Below are positions 15,459 to 24,274 of a stretch of DNA of 45,602 nt, piece after piece. The translations under genes and the position numbers were made by a program. The first letter of the stretch is position 1; each line of letters opens with the position of its first letter. The notes under the pieces are model-generated. The model worked only from the letters and a program-made list of their open reading frames with translations, made no database searches and was not told where the DNA came from. The stretch is from positions 1 through 45,602 of the forward strand of contig CAZKRU010000030.1 of assembly GCA_964555235.1 (NCBI GenBank), in the 5' to 3' direction. This DNA is from CAZKRU01 sp964555235. Lineage in GTDB: Bacteria; Verrucomicrobiota; Verrucomicrobiia; Methylacidiphilales; CAMAQI01.

Positions 15459-16937
15459 ATGAACGACCACTCATACGAGAAACTATTGGATTTTGTCGAT
15501 TTGGCAAAAACGACCCGTCTTAACCCCCGTCAGGAAGAAGAAGCGATTCGCACCGTCAAGGGCTTGCTTCAAACCGGACCCGAAGGAATCTCCTCGGTCC
15601 TCGAAGGACTCCCCTCTCTCCCCTGGTCCATCGGCGTCAATGCCCTCATGGATTCCTGGCCGAACCTCAATGAAAGCGCACGCAAGCAGCTTCTGACTGG
15701 CATCGGCACCGAACCGTACCACACCGACAACGGTCGTCGGTTTCGCCTGAGCCTCGGCCGCGCCTTCCTTCGTTCTGACCCGCCCCTCGGTGTCAAGCAG
15801 GTCATCGGAACCGCCACTGAAATCCAAAAACTTTCCGACCCGATCCCGCTTCCCAAAGCCGTTCAGACTTTTTATCACGTCATGATCGGTAAAGGAAAAC
15901 CGTGGATTGCTCAAATGTCGCTCGAAGGACTTTCCACCGAAGAGATCGATGCACTCGCTCATTGCAGCGTCGCCGCTTGTTTTCTCCGGATGCAATATCT
16001 TCCCCCGAGTCCCCCCTTCACCCAAATCAGTCTCCTCCGCTGGCTCACGCCAAGTGGAAGCTTGGATCGTTTGGCGGAACCGTTAAAGACGGCCATCACC
16101 GAAGCGGTCGAACATTGGTCTCCCCGTTGGCAACAGCAGTTGCGCCGTGAAGTCGAAGGACTTCCGACCTTCATCATGACGCTTCTCCCGGAAAAGGTCG
16201 ATCTTCCCCCCGAGGCAGAGCCGGCCCCTTACGCTCCTCGTGAGGGAGAGGCTCCTGCTGAAAATGGAGACCGATTCGCTCGCCGTCCTCAAATGATGGT
16301 CCCGATGGATCGGAACAATCGGAACTCCCGTTTCGATCGAAATGATCGTCGTCGTCCCGCGTTGGCTCCGACTCCGGCGCCGAATGGATTTGATGTCACG
16401 AAATCCTTGGAACAGATCCAAGCCTACGTCGCACAACTTCAATCCGAACTTCAAAGCTCCAAATCCGCCCTTCTCGCAAGAGAGGAAGCGCTTAAAAAGG
16501 CTTTGGAAAATCCAGCTCCCGCGCCTGCCGCCCTCTCCGTTGCCGATGAAAAACCGGCCAAAAAAGGAAAGGGGCGTGCGGCGACCAAAAAGGATGACGG
16601 AGATTCCGAGAGCCTTCGCCAGCACAATGAACAGCTCGAGGATACCGTTGCTGAACTTCGACGACGCTTGGAAGAACTGACCGAAGATCACGAAGATCAA
16701 GCCTCCGTGAAGGATGGCAATGAAGATGCCGGCGGAGAAATCAAACGTCTCATCGGAATCAAGCTCGGAACGGATTACGCAGAATATCTCTCCATTGAAG
16801 ATGAACCGATGACTCCGGCGTTGGGCGAACATTGTCGCAATCGTTGGGGCGATCTCTTTGAAGTGCTCAAGAAACAGGGCATCTCAATCACGAAGCCCGC
16901 TCCCAAGCGCGCAACGCGATCTGCCAGTGCTGCATGA
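15459..16937 (+). CDS. unknown protein with helical N-domain, Arg-rich linker and coiled coil
   Basis: A 492-residue protein. Residues 1-240 look alpha-helical and globular (LLDFVDLAKTTRLNPRQEEE, then WPNLNESARKQLLTGIG). Residues about 245-310 are a Pro/Asn/Arg/Asp-rich disordered linker (NRNSRFDRNDRRRP). Residues about 315-420 are coiled coil interrupted by a Lys-rich stretch, and the last 70 are a small domain ending in a basic tail. No family was recognised. The ATG at 15459 is chosen because an ATG at 15093 would add 122 residues of poor, non-protein-like composition. Its stop overlaps the HAD start by ATGA. Confidence 0.75.
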   Translation: MNDHSYEKLLDFVDLAKTTRLNPRQEEEAIRTVKGLLQTGPEGISSVLEGLPSLPWSIGVNALMDSWPNLNESARKQLLTGIGTEPYHTDNGRRFRLSLGRAFLRSDPPLGVKQVIGTATEIQKLSDPIPLPKAVQTFYHVMIGKGKPWIAQMSLEGLSTEEIDALAHCSVAACFLRMQYLPPSPPFTQISLLRWLTPSGSLDRLAEPLKTAITEAVEHWSPRWQQQLRREVEGLPTFIMTLLPEKVDLPPEAEPAPYAPREGEAPAENGDRFARRPQMMVPMDRNNRNSRFDRNDRRRPALAPTPAPNGFDVTKSLEQIQAYVAQLQSELQSSKSALLAREEALKKALENPAPAPAALSVADEKPAKKGKGRAATKKDDGDSESLRQHNEQLEDTVAELRRRLEELTEDHEDQASVKDGNEDAGGEIKRLIGIKLGTDYAEYLSIEDEPMTPALGEHCRNRWGDLFEVLKKQGISITKPAPKRATRSASAA

Positions 16938-17725
16938 ACCTGAGGCTTCTCAGCACCGACTTTGACGGAACCCTCATGGATCACGGGGCCGGCGGAACTC
17001 CGCCGCCCCCGGATTTTTTTGACCGGCTTGCCGCTTTTCGGAAAGAAGCACCGCTCACTTGGGTGATCAATACCGGACGTCGCTGGGAAGATCTGGTTTT
17101 TGAATTAGAGGCCAAAGCCTTTCCCGTCTGGCCCGACTGGGTCGTTCTCATCGAGCGACGCATCTTTCGAGTGGAAAATAAAACCGCCATTCCGTTTGAA
17201 GAGTGGAATGAACCCGGCGAAGTCGCGCATACGGATCTTTACTCAAAGACCGAGCACCTTTTTAAAAAGATCGAAGCGTTTGTCACTCAAAACACCAAAG
17301 CATCGGTGATCGAAGATATCGGCTCCCCCATCGGACTCATCTCGAGCACCGAAGAAGAGGCTGACAAAATCGCCGCCTTTCTCGATCAGCTTCTCGCCGA
17401 TTGGCCGGACCTCGTCTACGTCCGGAATTCCGTCTGGTTCCGATTCTCCCATCGCGATTACAACAAGGGAACCTCGATGACAGCGATTGCGCGACATCTC
17501 GGAATTTCTTCTGACAGCATTCTCGCCGCAGGAGATCATTGCAACGATCTCCCAATGCTCGACTCCCAACATGCCCGGGGCTTAGTTTGTCCAGCCAATG
17601 CCGTCCATGCCGTGAAGGAAAAAGTTTCACTCCATGGAGGCTACGTCGCTAAAACGAATGCTGCACTCGGAGTTCTCGAAGGTTGGAATCATTTTTTCCC
17701 TCTTCCCACATGCGCTACTTCCTGA
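16934..17725 (+). CDS. HAD-superfamily (IIB, Cof-type) phosphatase
   Basis: A 263-residue HAD hydrolase. Motif I is STDFDGTLMD (Asp9 and Asp11); motif II TGR is in VINTGRRWEDL; Lys of motif III lies in YNKGTSM; motif IV is LAAGDHCNDLPML. A C2-type (IIB) cap sits between motifs II and III. Such enzymes dephosphorylate sugar phosphates and similar small molecules; the substrate is not known. It overlaps the upstream gene by ATGA and the downstream one by 16 bases, so the three form an operon. Confidence 0.88.
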   Translation: MNLRLLSTDFDGTLMDHGAGGTPPPPDFFDRLAAFRKEAPLTWVINTGRRWEDLVFELEAKAFPVWPDWVVLIERRIFRVENKTAIPFEEWNEPGEVAHTDLYSKTEHLFKKIEAFVTQNTKASVIEDIGSPIGLISSTEEEADKIAAFLDQLLADWPDLVYVRNSVWFRFSHRDYNKGTSMTAIARHLGISSDSILAAGDHCNDLPMLDSQHARGLVCPANAVHAVKEKVSLHGGYVAKTNAALGVLEGWNHFFPLPTCATS

Positions 17726-18273
17726 TCTTTCTGTTCGCCATGAGCGCGCTCTGCGCCAGCGACTTTCTCGCCTCCGGTCCGACCGGGGAAATTGTCATTA
17801 AAAACATCCCAGAGCTCATTGTCGTTGAATCCGAGCTCCACGAAAAATCGCATCTCCCAGCCCTCAGCAGCGCTCACCGAAAGTGCTCACGTTATCTGGC
17901 CACCGTCGACTCCCCCCTGCGTTACCCCTTCCTTCTGCAATTTCCCGATTGGGATACCAAAAAACGAGAGACCTCCATTTTTTTTCAAATGCTTCTCAAC
18001 AAACATCTCGCCCTTCGGGATCCGAAGGAAAGCGGGATGCGCATTCGGGCCACTCCCGCCATGACCGTTGTTTCGCTCGCCTATCGGGGAGCTTACACTC
18101 TTGAAAAATGGGAGGAGGCGGTTCAAGAACTCCGCGATCACCTCAAAAAAATCAACACGCCAGCTTCCGGTCCGCCGCGTCATCTCCTCTACAGCAATCC
18201 CGATTGGACGCCGGAATTTCTTCGACTTTCGGAAGCACAAATTCCGATTCCGGCCAATTTTCAGAGTCCTTAG
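17710..18273 (+). CDS. secreted SOUL/GyrI-like heme-binding-type protein
   Basis: A 187-residue protein with a signal peptide (MRYFLIFLFAMSALCA). The mature part resembles the SOUL heme-binding family: VVESELHEKS, RYPFLLQFPDWD, MRIRATPAMTVVSLAYRG, the helix WEEAVQELRDHLKK, and the closing YSNPDWTPEFLRLSEAQIPI. SOUL domains bind heme or other hydrophobic ligands. The ATG at 17710 is chosen because it gives a clean signal peptide. The stop overlaps the stop of the convergent 18270 gene by four bases. Confidence 0.75.
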   Translation: MRYFLIFLFAMSALCASDFLASGPTGEIVIKNIPELIVVESELHEKSHLPALSSAHRKCSRYLATVDSPLRYPFLLQFPDWDTKKRETSIFFQMLLNKHLALRDPKESGMRIRATPAMTVVSLAYRGAYTLEKWEEAVQELRDHLKKINTPASGPPRHLLYSNPDWTPEFLRLSEAQIPIPANFQSP

Positions 18274-19385
18274 TCGAGGATCTCAACACGGAACCCGGAA
18301 CGAACCCGCTCCACCACTCCCGCTTTACTTGCCTTCATCTGCTCTGAAGTCATCCCCCGCTGATGATTCGTCATCTTTCGGACATAATCATTCACAATCT
18401 GATCGTGGATCGCACGATAGTAATGGGTTCGATTCCGAAGCGCTTCCTGAAACTGCGCTTCCTCCGTTGGAAAGTTTTTCTCCCACTCGGTCATCACTGC
18501 TTTGTTCTTTTCCTGCAAAAGCGCTTGAATGACCTTGGGACGCTTGATCGCTCCTGCGGGTGACGTCACCGAACGAATCCAATAAACCGCACGAGTCAAA
18601 CCCAAGTCAATCGGAGGCGAAACCTCCCCCACCTTTAGTCCCAAGATCACGGCGCGATCTGCTTCAGAAATCGAAGTCGAGTCCGCTTGGCGTCGAAAAT
18701 CCTGAAACTCAATCCAAGTATTGGCCTCGGGCCGTTTTGAAAAAACGATCGAATTCGGTTGCGTCAACGCTTCCTGTCGGCGGCGTTCCATTTCAGATCC
18801 AGTCGCCGATCTCTGAAAATAAAAAACTCCTCCTGCAAGGGTCGGAGGCTCCATCATCTCCATCTGATGCTTTTCACTGTAGGATTTCACATCCTCATCA
18901 GAAAAGTCCTCGGGCTTCGACCTCGACATCTGATACTCCGCACGATGGTGATCCACAATTCTCTTTCGCATTTCAGACTCGCGAAGCGCACCATTTCGTA
19001 GCGCTGCTTGAAATAAAATCTCATTATCAATGGCAGCAGAAAGCGCCACGGCTCTCATTTCAGTACGAGGAACTTTCGCCAAGTCCGGATATTCACTGGG
19101 AAAGCGAACCAAAAACCATCGAAATTCATTTTCCCACACCCCACCCTCCCCGACACGTGCCAATTGTTTTCCAGGATTCTCCCGCGAGACTTTCGCTTCA
19201 TTCTCCTTCAATTTCAAAACGGAAGCCCCCTCCACGAGTGACTTTTTAGGAACGACTTTCTGCGGAAGGGAGGAGGAGACCGATTCCTGAGGCGGTTTCG
19301 ATTTTCGCGTCACCCAGTTAAGTCCCACAAAAAGTACGAGCGAGATCCCCAGTCCAATCACGATCGAGCGAATCGTTTCACTCAT
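18270..19385 (-). CDS. membrane-anchored parvulin-like (PpiC/SurA-type) foldase
   Basis: A 371-residue protein: one N-terminal transmembrane helix (about 7-25), a Ser/Pro/Lys linker to residue 75, an N-terminal helical domain like SurA (AIDNEILFQAALRNGALRES), and a PpiC-like domain (about 185-280: YFQRSATGSEMERRRQEALT, GLKVGEVSPPIDLGLTRAVY). The rest is helical. Such proteins chaperone or isomerise secreted proteins at the periplasmic membrane face. The catalytic core is divergent, so isomerase activity is uncertain. It is the last gene of a minus-strand operon with a methyltransferase and a glycosyltransferase. Confidence 0.7.
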   Translation of the reverse strand: MSETIRSIVIGLGISLVLFVGLNWVTRKSKPPQESVSSSLPQKVVPKKSLVEGASVLKLKENEAKVSRENPGKQLARVGEGGVWENEFRWFLVRFPSEYPDLAKVPRTEMRAVALSAAIDNEILFQAALRNGALRESEMRKRIVDHHRAEYQMSRSKPEDFSDEDVKSYSEKHQMEMMEPPTLAGGVFYFQRSATGSEMERRRQEALTQPNSIVFSKRPEANTWIEFQDFRRQADSTSISEADRAVILGLKVGEVSPPIDLGLTRAVYWIRSVTSPAGAIKRPKVIQALLQEKNKAVMTEWEKNFPTEEAQFQEALRNRTHYYRAIHDQIVNDYVRKMTNHQRGMTSEQMKASKAGVVERVRSGFRVEILD

Positions 19386-19397
19386 TGTAGCACCTCT

Positions 19398-20135
19398 TTA
19401 TTTTGTTTTTCGAGCCACCAGCACCATCGAAACGCCAAACGGAAACCGAATCCAGCGCTGACAGGCGAGCGCGACAAACTGAAATTCCAAAAGCGAATTG
19501 ATCCAACAAGGAGGAAGCTGGTCCTCCCATCGACCATCCACCCGCTCTTCGCGTAGAAGTCTCCACTTTCGAATCAGAAAAACCAACGGAAGTGGCAACA
19601 CGTTTTGATAATTCCAGTGAATCAACTCAAAGCCAGCACTTTCAACAATCGGGAGCAACGTCTCTTTTTCATAGCGGCGAAAATGATGCAGCACGACATC
19701 CCAGTCGCTCCACAAAAAGAGATGCGCCGGAACCGTCAAAATCATCACCCCTCCTGGCTTTAAGACGCGATGGTATTCGCGCAAGGCTCCACGATCATCC
19801 GGAATATGTTCCAGGACATCTAAGGCGGTTAGCACATCCAATTCTCCATCGGCCAGGGGCAACGCCGTACCCGAACCTCGACGACAATGCTCCGCTCCCA
19901 ATTTAGCTTCAGCAAATTTCAGCGCCTCCCCGTGATCGTCAATCGCCAGGACTTCAAAAGAATCACGCATCTCTGCTGCAAAAATCCCGGTTCCACATCC
20001 AACATCCGCCAGACGTTTTCCGGTTGAATCCGGACAAATCCTTTGAATCCAATAACGAACAATTTTTCTTTTTCCCCGGTAAAACCAATGCTCCCGCTCA
20101 ATCCGAGCCAACGCCTCGTACTCTTCGGGATTCAT
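19398..20135 (-). CDS. class I SAM-dependent methyltransferase
   Basis: A 245-residue methyltransferase. Motif I RLADVGCGTGIF (41-52), acidic end of the second strand VLAIDDH, and motif IV-like VLTALDVLEHIPDD are clear; after these comes LKPGGVMILTVPAHLFLWSDWD. The C-terminal helical stretch (VLPLPLVFLIRKW) is hydrophobic and may sit at the membrane. It is three bases downstream of the glycosyltransferase, so they probably act on the same lipid-linked or surface glycan. Target unknown. Confidence 0.88.
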   Translation of the reverse strand: MNPEEYEALARIEREHWFYRGKRKIVRYWIQRICPDSTGKRLADVGCGTGIFAAEMRDSFEVLAIDDHGEALKFAEAKLGAEHCRRGSGTALPLADGELDVLTALDVLEHIPDDRGALREYHRVLKPGGVMILTVPAHLFLWSDWDVVLHHFRRYEKETLLPIVESAGFELIHWNYQNVLPLPLVFLIRKWRLLREERVDGRWEDQLPPCWINSLLEFQFVALACQRWIRFPFGVSMVLVARKTK

Positions 20136-20138
20136 GGT

Positions 20139-21077
20139 TCAGACTCCAGAACGATCAATCCGCTCGACTAAATAAGAGGGACGGCGCTTTACCTCTTGAT
20201 AAATCCGCGCCAGATACTCCCCTAAAATTCCGATCGAAATCAATTGAATCCCTCCGAGACACAAAACCGCCACCGCTACCGTGGTAAATCCGGGAACTTG
20301 CAGAGTTTCCAGTTTTCCAAAGAATTGAAGGGCCTTAATCGCCAACAAAAAACCGGCATAGGCAAACCCGAAAAGCGAAACCAGAACTCCCATCACCGAA
20401 ATCGATTGCAACGGAATTTCGCTAAAACTCGTAATCGCATCCCAGGCCTGACGCAACAAACGCGAGTACGATTGTTTGACTTCACCGCCAATGCGCTCCT
20501 CCCGATCATACCAGAAAATCTCGCGACGATACCCGACCCAGCAGCGTAACGCTTGAAAGAAAACGGAAAGTTCCGGCATTTGTCGCAGATGATCCGCAAC
20601 GACCCGATCCATCAGACCGAAGGTCCCACTGTTCTCCGGCATCACCCCATGCGTGAGACGATGGAACAATCGATGAAAACTTCGCATCGCAAACCCCCGC
20701 AATCCTTTCTCCTTTCGCGTACGTCGACAGGCAACAACCACTTTTGCCCCCTTCTCCCAAAGGGCAATCAACTCAGGAATCAACTCGGGAGGATCTTGCA
20801 AGTCCGCATCCAAAAAAACGACCGCATCCCCCTGCGCCTGCATCAGTCCCGCGCGATACGCCGATTGCTGGCCAAAATTTCGCGCCAAGTGAATCAACTG
20901 CCATTGCTTTAATTCCGGAAGACGTCGCAGCATCTTATCCGAAGTCGCATCCCGACTTCCATCATTCGCAAAAACAAACTCCAAGCCTGCCTGCTTTCGA
21001 TCAAGCGCCGTCAGACGATCCATCATCAGATCAATAATCGCCTCTTCATTATAGAGGGGAATCACCACGCTGACCAT
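20139..21077 (-). CDS. GT2 glycosyltransferase, GtrB/ArnC type with two C-terminal TM helices
   Basis: A 312-residue inverting glycosyltransferase of family 2. The N-terminal catalytic domain has VIPLYNEEAII, FANDGSRD and the DXD region FLDADLQDPPELI. Two transmembrane helices (about 230-258 and 265-295) precede the ending YLARIYQEVKRRPSYLVERI, typical of polyprenyl-phosphate sugar transferases such as GtrB, ArnC and related enzymes. It probably attaches a sugar to a lipid carrier on the cytoplasmic face. First gene of the operon with the methyltransferase and the foldase. Confidence 0.9.
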   Translation of the reverse strand: MVSVVIPLYNEEAIIDLMMDRLTALDRKQAGLEFVFANDGSRDATSDKMLRRLPELKQWQLIHLARNFGQQSAYRAGLMQAQGDAVVFLDADLQDPPELIPELIALWEKGAKVVVACRRTRKEKGLRGFAMRSFHRLFHRLTHGVMPENSGTFGLMDRVVADHLRQMPELSVFFQALRCWVGYRREIFWYDREERIGGEVKQSYSRLLRQAWDAITSFSEIPLQSISVMGVLVSLFGFAYAGFLLAIKALQFFGKLETLQVPGFTTVAVAVLCLGGIQLISIGILGEYLARIYQEVKRRPSYLVERIDRSGV

Positions 21078-21138
21078 GAAGGGACCCTATCCTCTCCACG
21101 CGCGGCTCACAAGCCTGAAAACGAAGCCGACTTCATCA

Positions 21139-21208
21139 AAATGGTAGGGCGACTTCTCAGAAGGCGCCGAGACACCATCGGCTCGTCCGGAGGCGGTCCC
21201 TACCATTT
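21139..21208. repeat. GGTAGGG-type hairpin repeat
   Basis: AAATGGTAGGG pairs with CCCTACCATTT across about 45 bases, and flanking GACTTCATCAAA / TTTGATGCAATC extends the pairing imperfectly. The core recurs after tyrS (10812-10840) and at 27968-27992. It fills the gap between the divergent genes at 21077 and 21305. No promoter could be assigned confidently in that 227-base gap. Confidence 0.65.
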
Positions 21209-21304
21209 CGGTTTGATGCAATCGTTAATCGAATGGACCGCTTCATGAATATCCATTGATCGAGTTGGTTCTACATGGTAACTCATCTTCCCGACAGAGA
21301 TAAA

Positions 21305-21679
21305 ATGAACAAAACCGTGAAGACCTCAATGACCGCCGTGGCTTTTGCGGTAACTCTCCTAGCCGTTGCCTTTACTTTTGGTGCAATCCACGTCTATCAA
21401 TTTCAGAAATTATATGGAGAAGCCGAGCCCCTCGTCGATCCGGTTTGGAGACTTGCCAATGAAGTAAAGATGTTTTCTGAAAAAAACGGGAAATTACCAG
21501 AAACATTGGAAGAACTCGACAATTTCTCAGAACAAGATTTTTCCTCTCTTAAAAAATACCACCCGAAATTCATGGGTTCAGGCGCGCGAATTTTTACAAT
21601 GCGTGTTAATGAAAAGTATGGGTTTTATATTTCTAAGGATTATAATCCGCAATGGATATCTGATTATTCAAAAGAATAG
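21305..21679 (+). CDS. small membrane-anchored protein, unknown
   Basis: A 124-residue protein beginning MNKTVKTSMTAVAFAVTLLA; residues about 8-30 are a hydrophobic helix serving as signal anchor, and the rest is soluble and probably periplasmic (LANEVKMFSEKNGKLPETLE, then DYNPQWISDYSKE). The layout of a hydrophobic helix followed by a long amphipathic helix and a NGKLPETLEEL segment resembles pilin-like minor proteins, but no prepilin cleavage site is clear. A GAGA lies before the ATG; a start at 21275 would add ten poor residues. Nothing else is seen in 21680-21870. Confidence 0.55.
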   Translation: MNKTVKTSMTAVAFAVTLLAVAFTFGAIHVYQFQKLYGEAEPLVDPVWRLANEVKMFSEKNGKLPETLEELDNFSEQDFSSLKKYHPKFMGSGARIFTMRVNEKYGFYISKDYNPQWISDYSKE

Positions 21680-21872
21680 GACGCCATAGAATAACAATTT
21701 GGAGCCCTCACAATGAACACCTACCAAAACTTCCTTTCCACAGGCCAGACCCACTATTTTTGCCAAACCCCGCTCTGAGGCTCATTTTACTTTTCAGACA
21801 TGCGCGAACTCACGCAATCCCTTATTGTGGCTACATGAATTTCAGGAGGTCGATCTAAGAATTACGAGGAAC

Positions 21873-21905
21873 CTCGGCGCTCTCTGCGACCTCCGCGCGG
21901 AAAAA
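21873..21905. repeat. single arm of the CGCAGAG-type intergenic repeat
   Basis: CTCGGCGCTCTCTGCGAC followed by CTCCGCGCGGAAAAA matches the right arm of the hairpin at 34631-34725 (CTCGGCGCTCTCTGCGCG, then AAAAA). No inverted partner arm is seen within the gap 21680-21912, so this is a partial copy. It lies just past the mscS stop. Confidence 0.55.
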
Positions 21906-21912
21906 CAGGTTA

Positions 21913-22998
21913 CTAGCTTTTCACCTGATTCATGTAAACAGTCTGGGTCGGGAAGGCGAATTGGATTTTTTCGGCATCGAAGCGTTCCTTCACGGCAAGA
22001 TGCAATTCCGAAAGGACGTGAACGTATTCAATCCCATCTTTGTAATCGGCCCACGCATGGAGATCAAGATCCTGCGTGCTTGCCCCAAAACCTTTGAAGA
22101 TGACTTCCGCTTCTTTGACTTTCGGATGATCCAATGCCGCTTTCTTTAAAATGGCCATCGCTTTTTCGATTTCCTGACGCGAATGATCATAGGCAATTCC
22201 AACCGAAACTTTGGTGAAGACCACATTTTTTCGGGTGTAGTTCCGAATCTGTTTATCAACCAGATCTTTATTCGGAAGATTGATTTTTTCACCACTCAAC
22301 GATGTCAGCTCAATACTTCTCAATCCCATCTTCGTCACAAATCCATCGTAATCCCCAAACGAAATTCGATCCCCTTCTTTGAATAGTCGATCCATCATGA
22401 TTTCAAACGAGCCGATGATATTCCCCATCGTACTCTGAGCCGCCAACGCCAGCGCTGCGCCGATAAATCCAGCGCCGGTCAGCAGCGGAAGAATATCTTT
22501 TCCCAATCCGCGCATGATCATCACGATGCCAAAGAAGAGAACCACCCCTTTCCCAACCACCCCAACCAATTTCACCCAACGCTCATCGAGCTCGGTATTA
22601 TCTCCAGAAACCATCCGGCGCTTAAAGAGAACTGCCGCAATTTCCACCGCGCGGAATGCCAATGAAAGCATCGCAATTCCATTCAGCAACGTCTCGGCAT
22701 GCCCCGCCCATCGCAAGACTCCCGCTGGCATTTTTCCAAATTGCTGAAGAGCCAGCATGAAAAACATGGTGAAAACCAAAATGGAGACCGGCCGCTGAAC
22801 CGCTTTGACGCCCGACTCAACCAAATCACGATCCAGTTTCCGCAAGCCCCGACGCAGTGCCAGCTCGGCGATCTTTCCGACGATCCACGGCAGAATCAAA
22901 GAGAGGGCAAGGAAAAAACCGGCAAAGACCCACTCGTGAAGCGGTGTTTGATTCCAAAGGTTTAAGAGAAAGTCTTGCGTTCGAGGGATGAGTGACAT
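21913..22998 (-). CDS. small-conductance mechanosensitive channel, MscS family
   Basis: A 361-residue MscS-family channel that opens on membrane stretch to release solutes in hypo-osmotic shock. Four or five transmembrane helices occupy residues 1-205. The pore-lining helix is Gly/Ala-rich (LLTGAGFIGAALALAAQSTMGNIIGSF region, about 175-200), followed by the beta domain IMMDRLFKEGDRISFGDYDG and the alpha/beta cytoplasmic domain. It has more N-terminal helices than E. coli MscS. It follows the ATP-grasp-like gene by ten bases. Confidence 0.92.
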   Translation of the reverse strand: MSLIPRTQDFLLNLWNQTPLHEWVFAGFFLALSLILPWIVGKIAELALRRGLRKLDRDLVESGVKAVQRPVSILVFTMFFMLALQQFGKMPAGVLRWAGHAETLLNGIAMLSLAFRAVEIAAVLFKRRMVSGDNTELDERWVKLVGVVGKGVVLFFGIVMIMRGLGKDILPLLTGAGFIGAALALAAQSTMGNIIGSFEIMMDRLFKEGDRISFGDYDGFVTKMGLRSIELTSLSGEKINLPNKDLVDKQIRNYTRKNVVFTKVSVGIAYDHSRQEIEKAMAILKKAALDHPKVKEAEVIFKGFGASTQDLDLHAWADYKDGIEYVHVLSELHLAVKERFDAEKIQFAFPTQTVYMNQVKS

Positions 22999-23008
22999 GA
23001 GTTTTCCT

Positions 23009-24274
23009 TTATTCGGATGACGCGGGAACTAATATGGCATCTTTCATGCCATGCAAGCGTTTTTTATCCGGCGGACAATGCGTCACGAGAACTCCACCCA
23101 ATCGCACCTCGTCCCCTTTTGCAAAATAGTAGGGTGAAACCCGGGCTCTCCCTGGCATCGGAACAATTTCTCCCGCCTCATTCCAAACGGAATGTTCCCG
23201 CACCACTCCCGGAACAAATCGTTGAAGAATGCGAGGGTTTTTCGGAAATTCACTCAATGCGAGCTCCACCGCCGAAGTCCATTCTGCCGTCGAAAGATCG
23301 GAACCGATCCAGACCCCGCGCGAACCCCATGCTTGTGGCGAGAACCCGGAGACCTTCAACACCAAGGCGCGCTCTTTTTGACTGAGACGAGAGAGCTCAT
23401 GCCAATCGTGAAGCTCTAACTGTGGAATCGCGGCATGCGGCGGCAAGGGGGTCGGATCAACCACCCACGAGTAGGGAATCACTTGCTCCAAAAGCTGAAC
23501 CCCCTTTTCACCGAGTTCCCGACGCCAAAACTCCCGAAGCGGCTTCAACCAAAACATCGCGAGCCAAAGTTTCTCTTCAAGATACGGCTTCATCGGAGGT
23601 GTCATCGCTGCAGTCGAATCCAAGGAGGTCCGTAGCATTTCCAAATTCTCCCAGTCAAATCCTTCAAAAAACCGGTAGATCGGAACCCCATTCGCCTGAT
23701 ACTCTTCCGCACGTTTTACGCGATCTTTTCCAACCAGCCACTCGTACTCGGGACGGTAGGAGGCCGCCTCCTCCGAAATCACGATATCTCCCTCTGGAAA
23801 AATCCAATTAAACCCGGCACGCATCCCCGTTCCAAGGACATTTTCGCCCAGAGCCGAATAAGTTTCCTGAAGCCAAGCCGTCAGTCCAATTCCCCCGGGA
23901 ATGGCATCGATTTCACAAAGCGCAAACCCGGTCTCCGTCAGGACAAGATCCGGACGAAGCACCGCAGGAACCTGACCTCGCAGCGCATCCGATCGGGAAA
24001 ACTCGATGAGTTCTTTCGGCTTTCCTGCGTCCAGCCAGCGAGAAATCCACTCCGGCTTTTTCCCTGAAACACTTTGGCGATACAACAAATCACACGCTTG
24101 TTGAAATCGCTGCAGTACCGGGCCAAGACGCTCTAAAAGCTGAAGATGCTGGGGCGAGAGCCGGTAAGCAACGGGAGAAAGCTTCCACGTTTTTTCTTCA
24201 AAGAGACCCTCTGGAGGAAGCTCTTCGAGCAACCGACCGCGCCGCGCTTCCAGAGGAACCCCTTCAGAAGTCAT
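23009..24274 (-). CDS. ATP-grasp-like protein, unknown substrate
   Basis: A 421-residue soluble protein. The middle LVLTETGFALCEIDAIPGGI resembles the pre-ATP-grasp part of glutathionylspermidine-synthase-like enzymes, and the later RALVLKVSGFSPQAWGSRGV, ILQRFVPGVVREHSVW and PMPGRARVSPYYF look like an ATP-grasp fold with Lys, Arg and Glu/Asn ligands. Such enzymes join a carboxylate to an amine using ATP. The substrate is not known and the assignment is by pattern only. Its start overlaps the rpoN stop by ATGA, and it is followed by mscS. Confidence 0.55.
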   Translation of the reverse strand: MTSEGVPLEARRGRLLEELPPEGLFEEKTWKLSPVAYRLSPQHLQLLERLGPVLQRFQQACDLLYRQSVSGKKPEWISRWLDAGKPKELIEFSRSDALRGQVPAVLRPDLVLTETGFALCEIDAIPGGIGLTAWLQETYSALGENVLGTGMRAGFNWIFPEGDIVISEEAASYRPEYEWLVGKDRVKRAEEYQANGVPIYRFFEGFDWENLEMLRTSLDSTAAMTPPMKPYLEEKLWLAMFWLKPLREFWRRELGEKGVQLLEQVIPYSWVVDPTPLPPHAAIPQLELHDWHELSRLSQKERALVLKVSGFSPQAWGSRGVWIGSDLSTAEWTSAVELALSEFPKNPRILQRFVPGVVREHSVWNEAGEIVPMPGRARVSPYYFAKGDEVRLGGVLVTHCPPDKKRLHGMKDAILVPASSE

